A DNA stretch of 64,000 nucleotides, taken from Phycisphaerae bacterium. GTDB taxonomy: Bacteria; Planctomycetota; Phycisphaerae; UBA1845. The translations under genes and the position numbers were made by a program. The DNA is taken from NCBI GenBank assembly GCA_013360585.1, contig JABWBH010000009.1, positions 42,639 to 106,638 of the forward strand, written 5' to 3'. The notes under the pieces are model-generated. The model was not told the origin of the DNA. It saw only the letters and a program-made list of their open reading frames with translations, and did no database searches. Below, in pieces: positions 25,614 to 33,321 of this stretch. How positions within the stretch are numbered: the stretch's first letter is position 1; each line of letters starts with the position of its first letter.

Positions 25614-26123
25614 ATGAGTCGTCATCGCGTCATCTTGAATGTTCATGCCGAAGGGTCGGTCCGACAGGAGAACACGACGGCGAATTCGCCGAGGCGCCCG
25701 GTCGAAGGGAGAGGGTGGCGCCGGGCGGCAGGCGCCGCGGCTGTGTTCGCGGGGCTGATGTGGGTGGCGCCGGCGTTGCCGAAGTCGGAATCCGCAAAAG
25801 GGCGGGAACTCCGGGCGGCTCTGTCGCTCGTGCGAGGGCAGATCGCGCTTTACCGACGGCATCACGGCGCGTTTCCTCCGCGGTCCGGCGAGGGTTTGAA
25901 GGCGGCGCTGACGGAATACTCCCGTCGGGATCACGCGACCTCGGAACAAGAGGACGAGGCGGGAGGATTCGTGTTCGGTCCTTACCTGCTGGCGTTTCCG
26001 CAAAACCCCTTCTCGGGGTCGGCGGAGGTTTCAATGTCGCCGCCGTCCCCGCGTCAAGGGTGGTATTACAACCCGCGGACGGGCGAGTTCAGGACGAACG
26101 ACGGTGAACATGACGAGCTTTAA
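25614..26123 (+). CDS. Pseudopilin-like protein (GspG-type C-terminal domain)
   Basis: 169 residues. A disordered basic N-terminus (1-35) is followed by a hydrophobic helix (WRRAAGAAAVFAGLMWVAPAL). The rest follows the plan of type II secretion major pseudopilins: a long helix RAALSLVRGQIALYRRHHGAFP, then FGPYLLAFPQNPFSG and the final GWYYNPRTGEFRTND. The usual prepilin signal (short basic leader, Gly then Phe, Glu at +5) is missing, so it may not be processed into a pilus and could be a fixed periplasmic subunit. It overlaps the next small gene and lies just upstream of a secretin gene. Confidence 0.78.
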   Translation: MSRHRVILNVHAEGSVRQENTTANSPRRPVEGRGWRRAAGAAAVFAGLMWVAPALPKSESAKGRELRAALSLVRGQIALYRRHHGAFPPRSGEGLKAALTEYSRRDHATSEQEDEAGGFVFGPYLLAFPQNPFSGSAEVSMSPPSPRQGWYYNPRTGEFRTNDGEHDEL

Positions 26124-26475
26124 ATCAGAAAAGGGCGAGGACATGCACGAGAATTCGAGCGTCGCGGGTTCATCGAAGCGCGATAAGGAAACGAGGTTTC
26201 ACCGGTGGCTGAAGCGTAGCGCGGCGGCGTTGATCGTCCTGACGATCGCGCGGGTCTGGCTGGGGCCGCACGGCGACGCAGCGCAGGCGCAGCAATCCGG
26301 GGGGAAGGCGGTTCCTTTCGACGCAACGGCGCAGCGTAACGACCTGCTGGAGGAAGTCCGCAAGTCGAACCAGATTCTTCTGGGCATCCTTGACACGCTT
26401 CGCAACGGGACGTTGCGCGTCGAAGTGCAGCCAGCGTCGGACGAGGGTTCAGGATCGACGGGAAAGAAGAAGTAA
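26110..26475 (+). CDS. Small single-pass membrane protein in secretin operon
   Basis: 121 residues if begun at the ATG at 26110, overlapping the end of the pseudopilin-like gene; an ATG at 26143 with AAGGG seven bases upstream gives 110 residues and is also plausible. One hydrophobic helix (SAAALIVLTIARVWLG) is followed by a Gln/Ala-rich linker and a short amphipathic helix (RNDLLEEVRKSNQILLGILDTL). The topology (cytoplasmic N-terminus, helix, periplasmic tail) resembles small inner-membrane partners of secretins such as GspC or PilP, but no sequence match is claimed. Confidence 0.7.
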   Translation: MTSFKSEKGEDMHENSSVAGSSKRDKETRFHRWLKRSAAALIVLTIARVWLGPHGDAAQAQQSGGKAVPFDATAQRNDLLEEVRKSNQILLGILDTLRNGTLRVEVQPASDEGSGSTGKKK

Positions 26476-26493
26476 GTTCACCGGGAGCGGCAC

Positions 26494-28353
26494 ATGCGTA
26501 ACGGACGACGCAAGACGTGGGCGAGAGCGCTTCTGATCGCGGGAGCGGGGAGCGTCGCGCCGTGCCCGGGCGCGTTCGCGCAGAGTCTGGACGAACTGCT
26601 GGATCAGTACCGGAAGGCAACCGGCGCGGCGACCGCCGCGGAGGAGGACGTCAAGGTCTCGGTGTCGGACCTCGGGACGATCGAACTTCACGTGGCGGAT
26701 GTGCCGCTGACGGCGGTGCTTCAGGCGCTGGCGCAGGGATCTCGCCGGAACATCATCGCGTCGCCCGGGGTCACCGGGACGGTGACGGCGAGCCTTTATG
26801 ACGTGGATTTCGAGGAAGCCTTGACGGCCGTGCTGAGACAGAACGGCGCGGGGTTCCGCGTCGAGGGGAACTTCATCTACGTACACACGGCGGATGAACT
26901 GGCGCGAATGATGCTCGCGCCGCCTGAGGGAAGGCTCTTCCACCTGAATTACATCACTCCCGCGGACGCCCAGAACGTCATCACGCCGCTGCTGTCGGAC
27001 GTCGGCAAGGCCGCGATCTCACCGCCGGTGGCGACCGGGCTGTCGGGAAACGCCGAGGACGGTGGCAGCAACGCGAATGCGGGGACGGACTACATCTACG
27101 TGTTCGACCGCCCGGACCGGCTCGAGGCGGTGGCGGCGGCGCTGGCGCAGGTGGACGTACGCCCGATGCAGGTGCTGATCGAGGCGACGATCCTTCGGGC
27201 TTCGCTGACGAACGACAACGCGCTGGGGATCGACTTCAACATCGTCGGCGGCGTCGACCTGGAACTGCTGGGAAGCGTGTCACAGGGGGTGCAGAACATC
27301 ACGCTCGGGCAGCTTCCGGTGGAGCGGTTCGAGCTGTTCAACTCGAACGTGGGGACGGATTTCCGCGGGAACGTGCCGCCGGGAGGCATGACGGTCGGCG
27401 TGATCAAGGACCACGTGGCGGTGTTCCTGCGGGCGCTGGAGGACGTGACGGACACCGCGGTGATCGCGAACCCGAAGATGCTCGTGCTCAACAAGCAGAA
27501 GGGGCAGTTCATCGTGGGTCGTCGCGACGGATACCTGACGACGACGTTCACGGACTCGGTGGCGACGCAGACGATCGAATTTCTCGAGACGGGGACGCGC
27601 CTGATTTTCCGGCCGTTCATCGGCGACGACGGGTTCGTCCGCGTCGAACTGCACCCCGAGGACAGCACGGGCGGCGTAAACAGCCAGGGTTTGCCTTTTG
27701 AGCAGACGACCGAGGTAACCAGCAACGTCCTGGTCCGGGACGGACACACGATCCTGATCGGAGGCCTCTTCCGCGAGTTGAACACGGACAAGCGCTCCCA
27801 GGTGCCGGGGATCGGAAACGTTCCCGGACTCGGCGATCTTTTCAAGAGCCGGCAGGACTCGCTGGTTCGGGAGGAAGTGATCCTGCTGATGACGGTTCAC
27901 GTTGTGAAGGATCATGCGGCGTACGCCCGGGCGAGCGACCGGCAGGCGGAGGACATCGAGGGCCTTCGCGTCGGGTTGCGTCAGGGCATGATGTGGATCG
28001 GACGAGAGCGGCTCGCCCAGGATCATTATCGGCGCGCGCTGGAGCATTACGCGCGCGGCGACAACGAGAAAGCGCTGTGGTGGGTGAACCTGGCGCTGCA
28101 CAATTACTCGCGGCTGGCGCCGGCGATGCAGCTCAAAGAGCAGATCCTCGGTGAACATGCGTGGGACGAAGACAATGTTTCGACTCGGAGTTTCATCTGG
28201 CGTCTGCTTCAGGAAGAGTCCGGGGCGAACGAACCTTATTTCGGGCGGCCGGCTCCGCCGTTTCCTTCGCCGGAACTGAAAGGCGCGGAAGGGATCGAGC
28301 CTGCGCCACCGGAAAACGCGGCGCCGGAAACGCCGGAGGAGGAGTCATCATGA
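26494..28353 (+). CDS. Secretin (GspD/PilQ superfamily)
   Basis: 619 residues: signal peptide to about residue 30 (GAFAQ), an N0/STN-like domain (about 60-140: LTAVLQALAQGSRRNIIASPGVTGTVTASL), an N1-type domain including LNYITPADAQNVITPLL, then the secretin beta-barrel domain (about 215-470) with VLIEATIL, the VPGIGNVPGLGDLF signature and VREEVILLMTVHVV. A tail of about 140 residues is helical and TPR-like (ALEHYARGDNEKALWWVNLALHNY). It should form the outer-membrane channel. It lies in an operon with a pseudopilin-like protein and a TPR lipoprotein (ATGA overlap with the latter), but no ATPase, platform protein or prepilin peptidase is present in the window. Confidence 0.93.
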   Translation: MRNGRRKTWARALLIAGAGSVAPCPGAFAQSLDELLDQYRKATGAATAAEEDVKVSVSDLGTIELHVADVPLTAVLQALAQGSRRNIIASPGVTGTVTASLYDVDFEEALTAVLRQNGAGFRVEGNFIYVHTADELARMMLAPPEGRLFHLNYITPADAQNVITPLLSDVGKAAISPPVATGLSGNAEDGGSNANAGTDYIYVFDRPDRLEAVAAALAQVDVRPMQVLIEATILRASLTNDNALGIDFNIVGGVDLELLGSVSQGVQNITLGQLPVERFELFNSNVGTDFRGNVPPGGMTVGVIKDHVAVFLRALEDVTDTAVIANPKMLVLNKQKGQFIVGRRDGYLTTTFTDSVATQTIEFLETGTRLIFRPFIGDDGFVRVELHPEDSTGGVNSQGLPFEQTTEVTSNVLVRDGHTILIGGLFRELNTDKRSQVPGIGNVPGLGDLFKSRQDSLVREEVILLMTVHVVKDHAAYARASDRQAEDIEGLRVGLRQGMMWIGRERLAQDHYRRALEHYARGDNEKALWWVNLALHNYSRLAPAMQLKEQILGEHAWDEDNVSTRSFIWRLLQEESGANEPYFGRPAPPFPSPELKGAEGIEPAPPENAAPETPEEESS

Positions 28354-29489
28354 GTTGGAGATGCGCGGCGGTCACGGCGGCGGGGATGCTGGTTTTGTCC
28401 GGGTGTCGCGGCGCGGGCGGGAAGGAGTCCGGCGCGGAGGCGAACCGGTGGGACCAGGTCCGGGCGAAGATTCAATATCAGGCGGCTCGGCAGCAGTTCG
28501 ACGCGGGAAAACCGGAGGACGCGGTCCGCAGCGCGGGTCAGGCGTTAGCGCTGGATCCGAAGTTCGCGGATGCTTACCTGCTTCTGGCGCAAGCGCAGCT
28601 TGAAGCGCGCGACACTTTCGGGGCGCTGGCGACGATCACGGCGGCGCGAGCAGCCGGGTTGGACGCGCCCGCATTCGACTACCTTGAAGGCGTGGCCCGT
28701 GAGCAGCAAGGTGATGCGGTGGCGGCGCTGGCTGCGTACCGCCGGGCGCGGGAGCGTACCCCTCAGCAGGCGGATTACCTTGCGGCTGAAGTCGAATTGA
28801 CGGTTGCCCAGGGCGCGCCCGATGCGGCGCTGGAGTTGCTTCGCCCGCGCGTGTGCGGCGCGGGTCCGGACGCCACGCTGGACGCGCTGGGCGCCCGGCT
28901 TGCGGCGCTGACCGGAGACGCCGAACTCGCCGAGCAGTGCTTCCGCTCAGCGATCCGAAAGACGAGTCACCCGGGACTTGCGGCGGATTTCGGCCTTTTT
29001 CTCATGCGTGAGCGGCGTTACGCGGAAGCTCGGGGGATCCTTGAGCCTCTGACGGCCGAGATCGCAGGCGAGGCGCCGTCGCTCCTTGTTTGCAATGCGT
29101 TGGCGCGCTGTTGCCTGGCGCTCGGCGATGCGGGGGCGGCTTACCGCGTGCTCCTGCCCCGGGTGAACCGCGGGGGTGCGGATGTTGACACGAAACTTCT
29201 CCTCGCGACGGCTGCGCTGGCGTCGGGGCGACTGAGCACGGCGCTGAAAGTCTGTCAGGACGTTCTGAATGAGCAGCCGGAACACGCTTCGGCACTGCTG
29301 CTTCGCGCAGCCGCCTACCGGCGGCAGGGCAACGTCAACGCCGCTCAGGCCTCGTTGAGCGCGATTCCGCCGAGCGCGCCGGAGTTCGGCTGGGCGAGGG
29401 CTTTCGGGGCGGCAATGAGCGCCACCGTCGCGCCGTCGGAGTCGCTCGACCGCGGGGTTCAGGGCGAGGTGGCGTCCTCCGCACCATGA
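28350..29489 (+). CDS. TPR-repeat lipoprotein
   Basis: 379 residues. The ATG at 28350 overlaps the secretin stop (ATGA) and has GGAGGAG upstream. The N-terminus ends in lipobox LSGC with Cys19, so the mature protein is lipid-anchored. From about residue 40 onward it is built of tetratricopeptide helices (ARQQFDAGKPEDAVRSAGQALALDP, then ADAYLLLAQAQLEARD and similar). By position and type it could be a pilotin or assembly factor for the secretin, as PilF is for PilQ; this is inference. Overlaps the next gene by ATGA. Confidence 0.88.
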   Translation: MSWRCAAVTAAGMLVLSGCRGAGGKESGAEANRWDQVRAKIQYQAARQQFDAGKPEDAVRSAGQALALDPKFADAYLLLAQAQLEARDTFGALATITAARAAGLDAPAFDYLEGVAREQQGDAVAALAAYRRARERTPQQADYLAAEVELTVAQGAPDAALELLRPRVCGAGPDATLDALGARLAALTGDAELAEQCFRSAIRKTSHPGLAADFGLFLMRERRYAEARGILEPLTAEIAGEAPSLLVCNALARCCLALGDAGAAYRVLLPRVNRGGADVDTKLLLATAALASGRLSTALKVCQDVLNEQPEHASALLLRAAAYRRQGNVNAAQASLSAIPPSAPEFGWARAFGAAMSATVAPSESLDRGVQGEVASSAP

Positions 29490-31921
29490 CGGGCGAGATT
29501 CAACGAGGATCGGAGGTTCGCGAGTTCGACGTTGACCGCCCGGTCAGCGTGATCTGCACGATCCGCAATGACGCCGCCGGTCTCGCACAACTTCTTTCAA
29601 GCCTTGACCGGCAGACCCTCCTTCCCGCCGAGATCGTCGTCGTGGACGGCGGCTCCGGCGCAGACGCGCTGGCATCCGTCCGCAGCGAGGCGTTCCGGCA
29701 TGAGGGCGTCCGCCTGATCGAGGGAGGCGACCTGAACATCGCGCAGGGACGAAACCTGGCGATCCGCGAGACACGGCATGACATCATCGCCTGTACTGAC
29801 GCAGGGTGCGAAGCCGATCCGCACTGGCTGGAGCGGTTGACCGCGCCCCTGCGCCGCGGGGACGCGGACGTGGCGGGAGGGCATTACGCGGTCGGGCAGT
29901 GCGGCTGGCTGCAACGTTGCGCCGGGAGACTGTCGCTGCCCGGAATGCTTCGACCTGTCGATCCTGTGCGCTTCAATCCGAGCGCCCGGTCGCTGGCGCT
30001 GACGCGCGAGGCGTGGCGCCGTGCGGGAGGATTCCCGGAGTGGCTGAGCACCGCCGAAGACACGTTGTTCGATCTGAAACTGCGTTTGCTTGAGCCGCCG
30101 CTGCGGTATGCCTTTGTCGAAGATGCGGTCGTGACGTGGACTCCGCGGGCAAGGGCTCGCGGAGTCTTCCGGCAGTTTGTCGGGTATGCCCGCGGCGAGG
30201 GACACCTGGGCCGTGGCGAGAACGCACACCGATATCTGACGCTGCGCTACGCGGCAATCGCAGTCTGGGCATGCGCTTCGGCGATCTGGGCCGTGCAAGA
30301 CCTGACGTCGGTTGCCGCGTGCGCACTGATGGTGACCCTGCTGCTTGTGATGCGATTGCATTTCGGCGCGGCGACCCGGTGGGCGTTTCAGGAATGCAAA
30401 AGACCGGGCGCGTTACGTTGGATCGTGCGGACGGCGCAAGCCGCAGCGGTGAACGAGTTGCTGACGGCTGCGCAGTGGTTCGGATACCGGCGTGGGCGCG
30501 GGGAGCGCCTTCGGAACCCCGGGCGATATGTCGCGCGCTTGAGGCGATACCTGACGGAAGGAGGGGCGTCGAGCGGGAGCGTTGAACACGTTCCACCGTG
30601 GCGCACGGTCAACGTGTCGCCTCCACCCCGAACACTGGTGGTTTCGTGGCACTGGCCGCCCGTCAACCGTGCTTCAGCCAACGTGCTGGCGAGCCTCTTC
30701 AACACTGCGTCGCCGAGGAGCTTCCGCGTCCTGACCCGACAGATGCGCGACATGCGTGATGACGCACCGTCGCCGCGGCTTGAGACCGAGCGCGTCGCGT
30801 GGCCGCTGCCGGACGACCGGCCGGTCCGGATTCGCACCTTCCTGGCCGAGCTGCGCACCTTCGTTCACGTTCTGGCGCGAGCGTGGAGGATGCATCTGGC
30901 GTGGGATGTGCAGATCGTGCTTTCCGTGTACCCGACGCGTTACGGGTTACTTTCGGGCTGGGCGGCGAGCCGGCTGCTCGGCGTGCCTCACGTGGCGTAC
31001 ATGCACGATCTTTTCCGCGAGACGCTTCTGACAAAGTCGCGACTGAAGCGTGCGTTCTGGTGGCAACTGGATGAGCGGATCCTGCGAGAAAGCCGCCTGA
31101 TTCTGACGCCGACGCGCGAGCACGCCGAGCATTACGCTCATCGCGGGCTGGTGAACACCGTCGTTCTGCCGCACACGGTCGCCGACTCCGACGCCGAGGA
31201 GCCGTCGGCAACGTGGGTTTCCCGGCAGGCGGTCGAAGTTGCGACGCAGGAACCCCGTCCTTTGCGGCTCGTTTACTCCGGTGCGATCTACGAGCCGCAT
31301 CTTGACGCCGTCGAGGCGATCCTCGAGGCGGCGAAGTCCGAACCCGAGATCGAACTGATGTTCCTGGCGAAACCTCATCCACTGCTTTCCGGGCTTCGCG
31401 CGCACTGGCTTGAACCCGGGCCGATGCGGGCTGCAATACGGTCAGCAGATGCGGGCGTCGTGGCGCTCGGGTGGCGCACGCCTTATCCGGAAGAAATCCG
31501 CGTGTGCTTCCCGTCGAAGATCATCGACTACCTTAGCGCCGAGCGTCCGATCCTCGCAGTCGTGCCGAGGGGTTGTTTCGTGGATCGTTTTGTACGTGAG
31601 ACGGGATGCGGCGTCTGCGCGAACGACCCGACGCGCGACTCGATCCGGGCGGCGTGCCGAGAGCTTCAGGATCCCGCGAAACGAGCGAGGTTCTCTAAGC
31701 GAGCCTGCGCGGCGGCTCGAACTTTGCGCCCCGCGGACTGGATGCGGCGGCTTGAGGAAGAACTTCGATGCGCGGCAAGCGTCGCGTCCCGGGGCATCAT
31801 GTCGCAGCAGAATGCGCACGTCGCCGGACTGGAAAGCGCCGCGTTGAACCTTCACGAACATCGGGCAGAGGGTTTTATTCCCCTGGTGTCTGCGGATCGG
31901 GTGTACGCCGGGCGTCCTTGA
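29486..31921 (+). CDS. Fused GT2 and GT4-like glycosyltransferase
   Basis: 811 residues. Residues of about 18-230 are a GT-A (family 2) domain: VSVICTIRNDAAGLAQLLSS, VVVDGGSG, CTDAGCEADP (the metal-binding acidic motif) and STAEDTLFDLKL. Hydrophobic helices at about 250-300 form a membrane region. From about 385, starting TLVVSWHWPPVNRASANV, a GT-B fold resembling family 4 sugar transferases continues, with LVYSGAIYEPHLDAVEAIL and FPSKIIDYLSAERPILAV. Two transferases in one chain suggest sequential sugar additions to a lipid-linked glycan at the inner membrane. It is translationally coupled to the TPR lipoprotein gene. Confidence 0.87.
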   Translation: MTGEIQRGSEVREFDVDRPVSVICTIRNDAAGLAQLLSSLDRQTLLPAEIVVVDGGSGADALASVRSEAFRHEGVRLIEGGDLNIAQGRNLAIRETRHDIIACTDAGCEADPHWLERLTAPLRRGDADVAGGHYAVGQCGWLQRCAGRLSLPGMLRPVDPVRFNPSARSLALTREAWRRAGGFPEWLSTAEDTLFDLKLRLLEPPLRYAFVEDAVVTWTPRARARGVFRQFVGYARGEGHLGRGENAHRYLTLRYAAIAVWACASAIWAVQDLTSVAACALMVTLLLVMRLHFGAATRWAFQECKRPGALRWIVRTAQAAAVNELLTAAQWFGYRRGRGERLRNPGRYVARLRRYLTEGGASSGSVEHVPPWRTVNVSPPPRTLVVSWHWPPVNRASANVLASLFNTASPRSFRVLTRQMRDMRDDAPSPRLETERVAWPLPDDRPVRIRTFLAELRTFVHVLARAWRMHLAWDVQIVLSVYPTRYGLLSGWAASRLLGVPHVAYMHDLFRETLLTKSRLKRAFWWQLDERILRESRLILTPTREHAEHYAHRGLVNTVVLPHTVADSDAEEPSATWVSRQAVEVATQEPRPLRLVYSGAIYEPHLDAVEAILEAAKSEPEIELMFLAKPHPLLSGLRAHWLEPGPMRAAIRSADAGVVALGWRTPYPEEIRVCFPSKIIDYLSAERPILAVVPRGCFVDRFVRETGCGVCANDPTRDSIRAACRELQDPAKRARFSKRACAAARTLRPADWMRRLEEELRCAASVASRGIMSQQNAHVAGLESAALNLHEHRAEGFIPLVSADRVYAGRP

Positions 31922-31985
31922 GGGTCTTCCTGCCCGCGCCTAAGCTCTCGACGTGCCGCACCTAACGACATTATCGAGGTTCCGG

Positions 31986-33293
31986 ATGGCGCGAATCCGG
32001 CGCGCCGGGAAAGGGACGAGCGTTGCGCCTCGTCGCGGTGTTTATTTTGTCATAACGAGCCTGCTTCCGGCCGCGCTGAACTTGTTGCATCCGGGATGTC
32101 AACGTGATCCGGGAGCGTCGTCCGGCGGCCCACCGTCCTCATCCGCTTCGGCAGCTCCGGCGACTGCGGTAGCGCTGGAGGTGGAGGTCAGGGAGGTCCG
32201 TCGTACCGCAATGTCGCTGCGGGTGGAGATCGTCGGGACGCTTCATGCGGCGGACGAGGCGCTGATTTCGACGAAGACGGAGGGGGTTCTGCGGCGCACG
32301 TTCGTCGAGGTCGGCGCCGAGGTCGATCCCGGGACGCCCCTGGCGCAGGTGGATCGGGTCAGTTATGAGGTGGCGGTTGCGGCGGCGGAAGCGGCGTTGT
32401 CGGAAACGCTCGCCAGGCTGGGAACGCCGGATGTACCGGACGAGACGTTCGATCTGACGGAAGTCAGCGCCGTGCAGCGCGCTACCGCGCAGTTCGAGAA
32501 CGCGAAGTACACTTACGAGCGCCTTTCTCGGCTCGGAACGACGGTCGCCGAGCAGGAATTAAATGACGCGGCAGCGCGTTTGCGCGTGACGGAGGCCGAC
32601 CGGCGCCTGGCGCTGGATGAGGCGGCGGCGCTGGCGGCGACGGCGGGAGAGCGTGCCGCGCTGCTGCGCAGCGCGCGCCAGAAACTGACGGACACGCTGA
32701 CGCCGGCGCCGCCGTTGCCGACAACGTTGGGGCGCGAGGGGGCGCAGCGCTGGGTCGTCGCAGAACGCCTTGTGACGGAGGGGCAGTACGTCAATGTGGC
32801 GGAGGCGTTATACCGGCTGATCGTGATGGATCCTTTGAAACTTCGCAGCCGCGTTCCGGAACGTTACGCCGGAGTCGTGCGAGTTGGACAGGCGGTCGAG
32901 TTGGAGACGCTCGGACGGACTGCGCCGGTGGTGGGGAGGATCACCCGGATCAGTCCGGATATTGAGGCGTCCAGCCGAACGTTTGAAGTCGAAGCGCTGG
33001 TCGACAACGACGGCGGGGCGACCAAGGCAGGCACGTTCGCGACGGGCGTGATCGTGGCGGAAGATGAGACGCCGGTGCTCGTTGTATCCGCGGAGGCGAT
33101 CGCGCGGGTGGGTGGTGTGACCCGGGTTGCGGTGGTCAAAGACGGGACGGCGACGTGGCGCGAAATCCGGTCCGGTCGGGAGTCAAAGCTGGAGGTCGAA
33201 GTTCTTTCCGGCGTCGAGGAAGGCGAGCGGGTGATCCTTCGTCCTAACAGCGCGTTGCGGGACGGAATCCGCGTTGCGGAGAAGCAGCGCTGA
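31986..33293 (+). CDS. RND efflux periplasmic adaptor (MFP/HlyD family)
   Basis: 435 residues from the ATG at 31986 (GAGG six bases upstream). The N-terminus has a hydrophobic stretch ending in LHPGC, so it may be a lipoprotein like AcrA. Then follow a lipoyl half-domain (LRVEIVGTLHAADEALISTKTEG split over strands), a coiled-coil hairpin (about 135-235), the second lipoyl half and a beta-barrel domain (LRSRVPERYAGVVRVGQAVEL). It links the inner-membrane pump, encoded 28 bases downstream, to an outer-membrane channel. No TolC-like gene is present nearby. Confidence 0.92.
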   Translation: MARIRRAGKGTSVAPRRGVYFVITSLLPAALNLLHPGCQRDPGASSGGPPSSSASAAPATAVALEVEVREVRRTAMSLRVEIVGTLHAADEALISTKTEGVLRRTFVEVGAEVDPGTPLAQVDRVSYEVAVAAAEAALSETLARLGTPDVPDETFDLTEVSAVQRATAQFENAKYTYERLSRLGTTVAEQELNDAAARLRVTEADRRLALDEAAALAATAGERAALLRSARQKLTDTLTPAPPLPTTLGREGAQRWVVAERLVTEGQYVNVAEALYRLIVMDPLKLRSRVPERYAGVVRVGQAVELETLGRTAPVVGRITRISPDIEASSRTFEVEALVDNDGGATKAGTFATGVIVAEDETPVLVVSAEAIARVGGVTRVAVVKDGTATWREIRSGRESKLEVEVLSGVEEGERVILRPNSALRDGIRVAEKQR

Positions 33294-33321
33294 TTCCAAG
33301 TCGGCGGCGCCGGGTGGCGAC

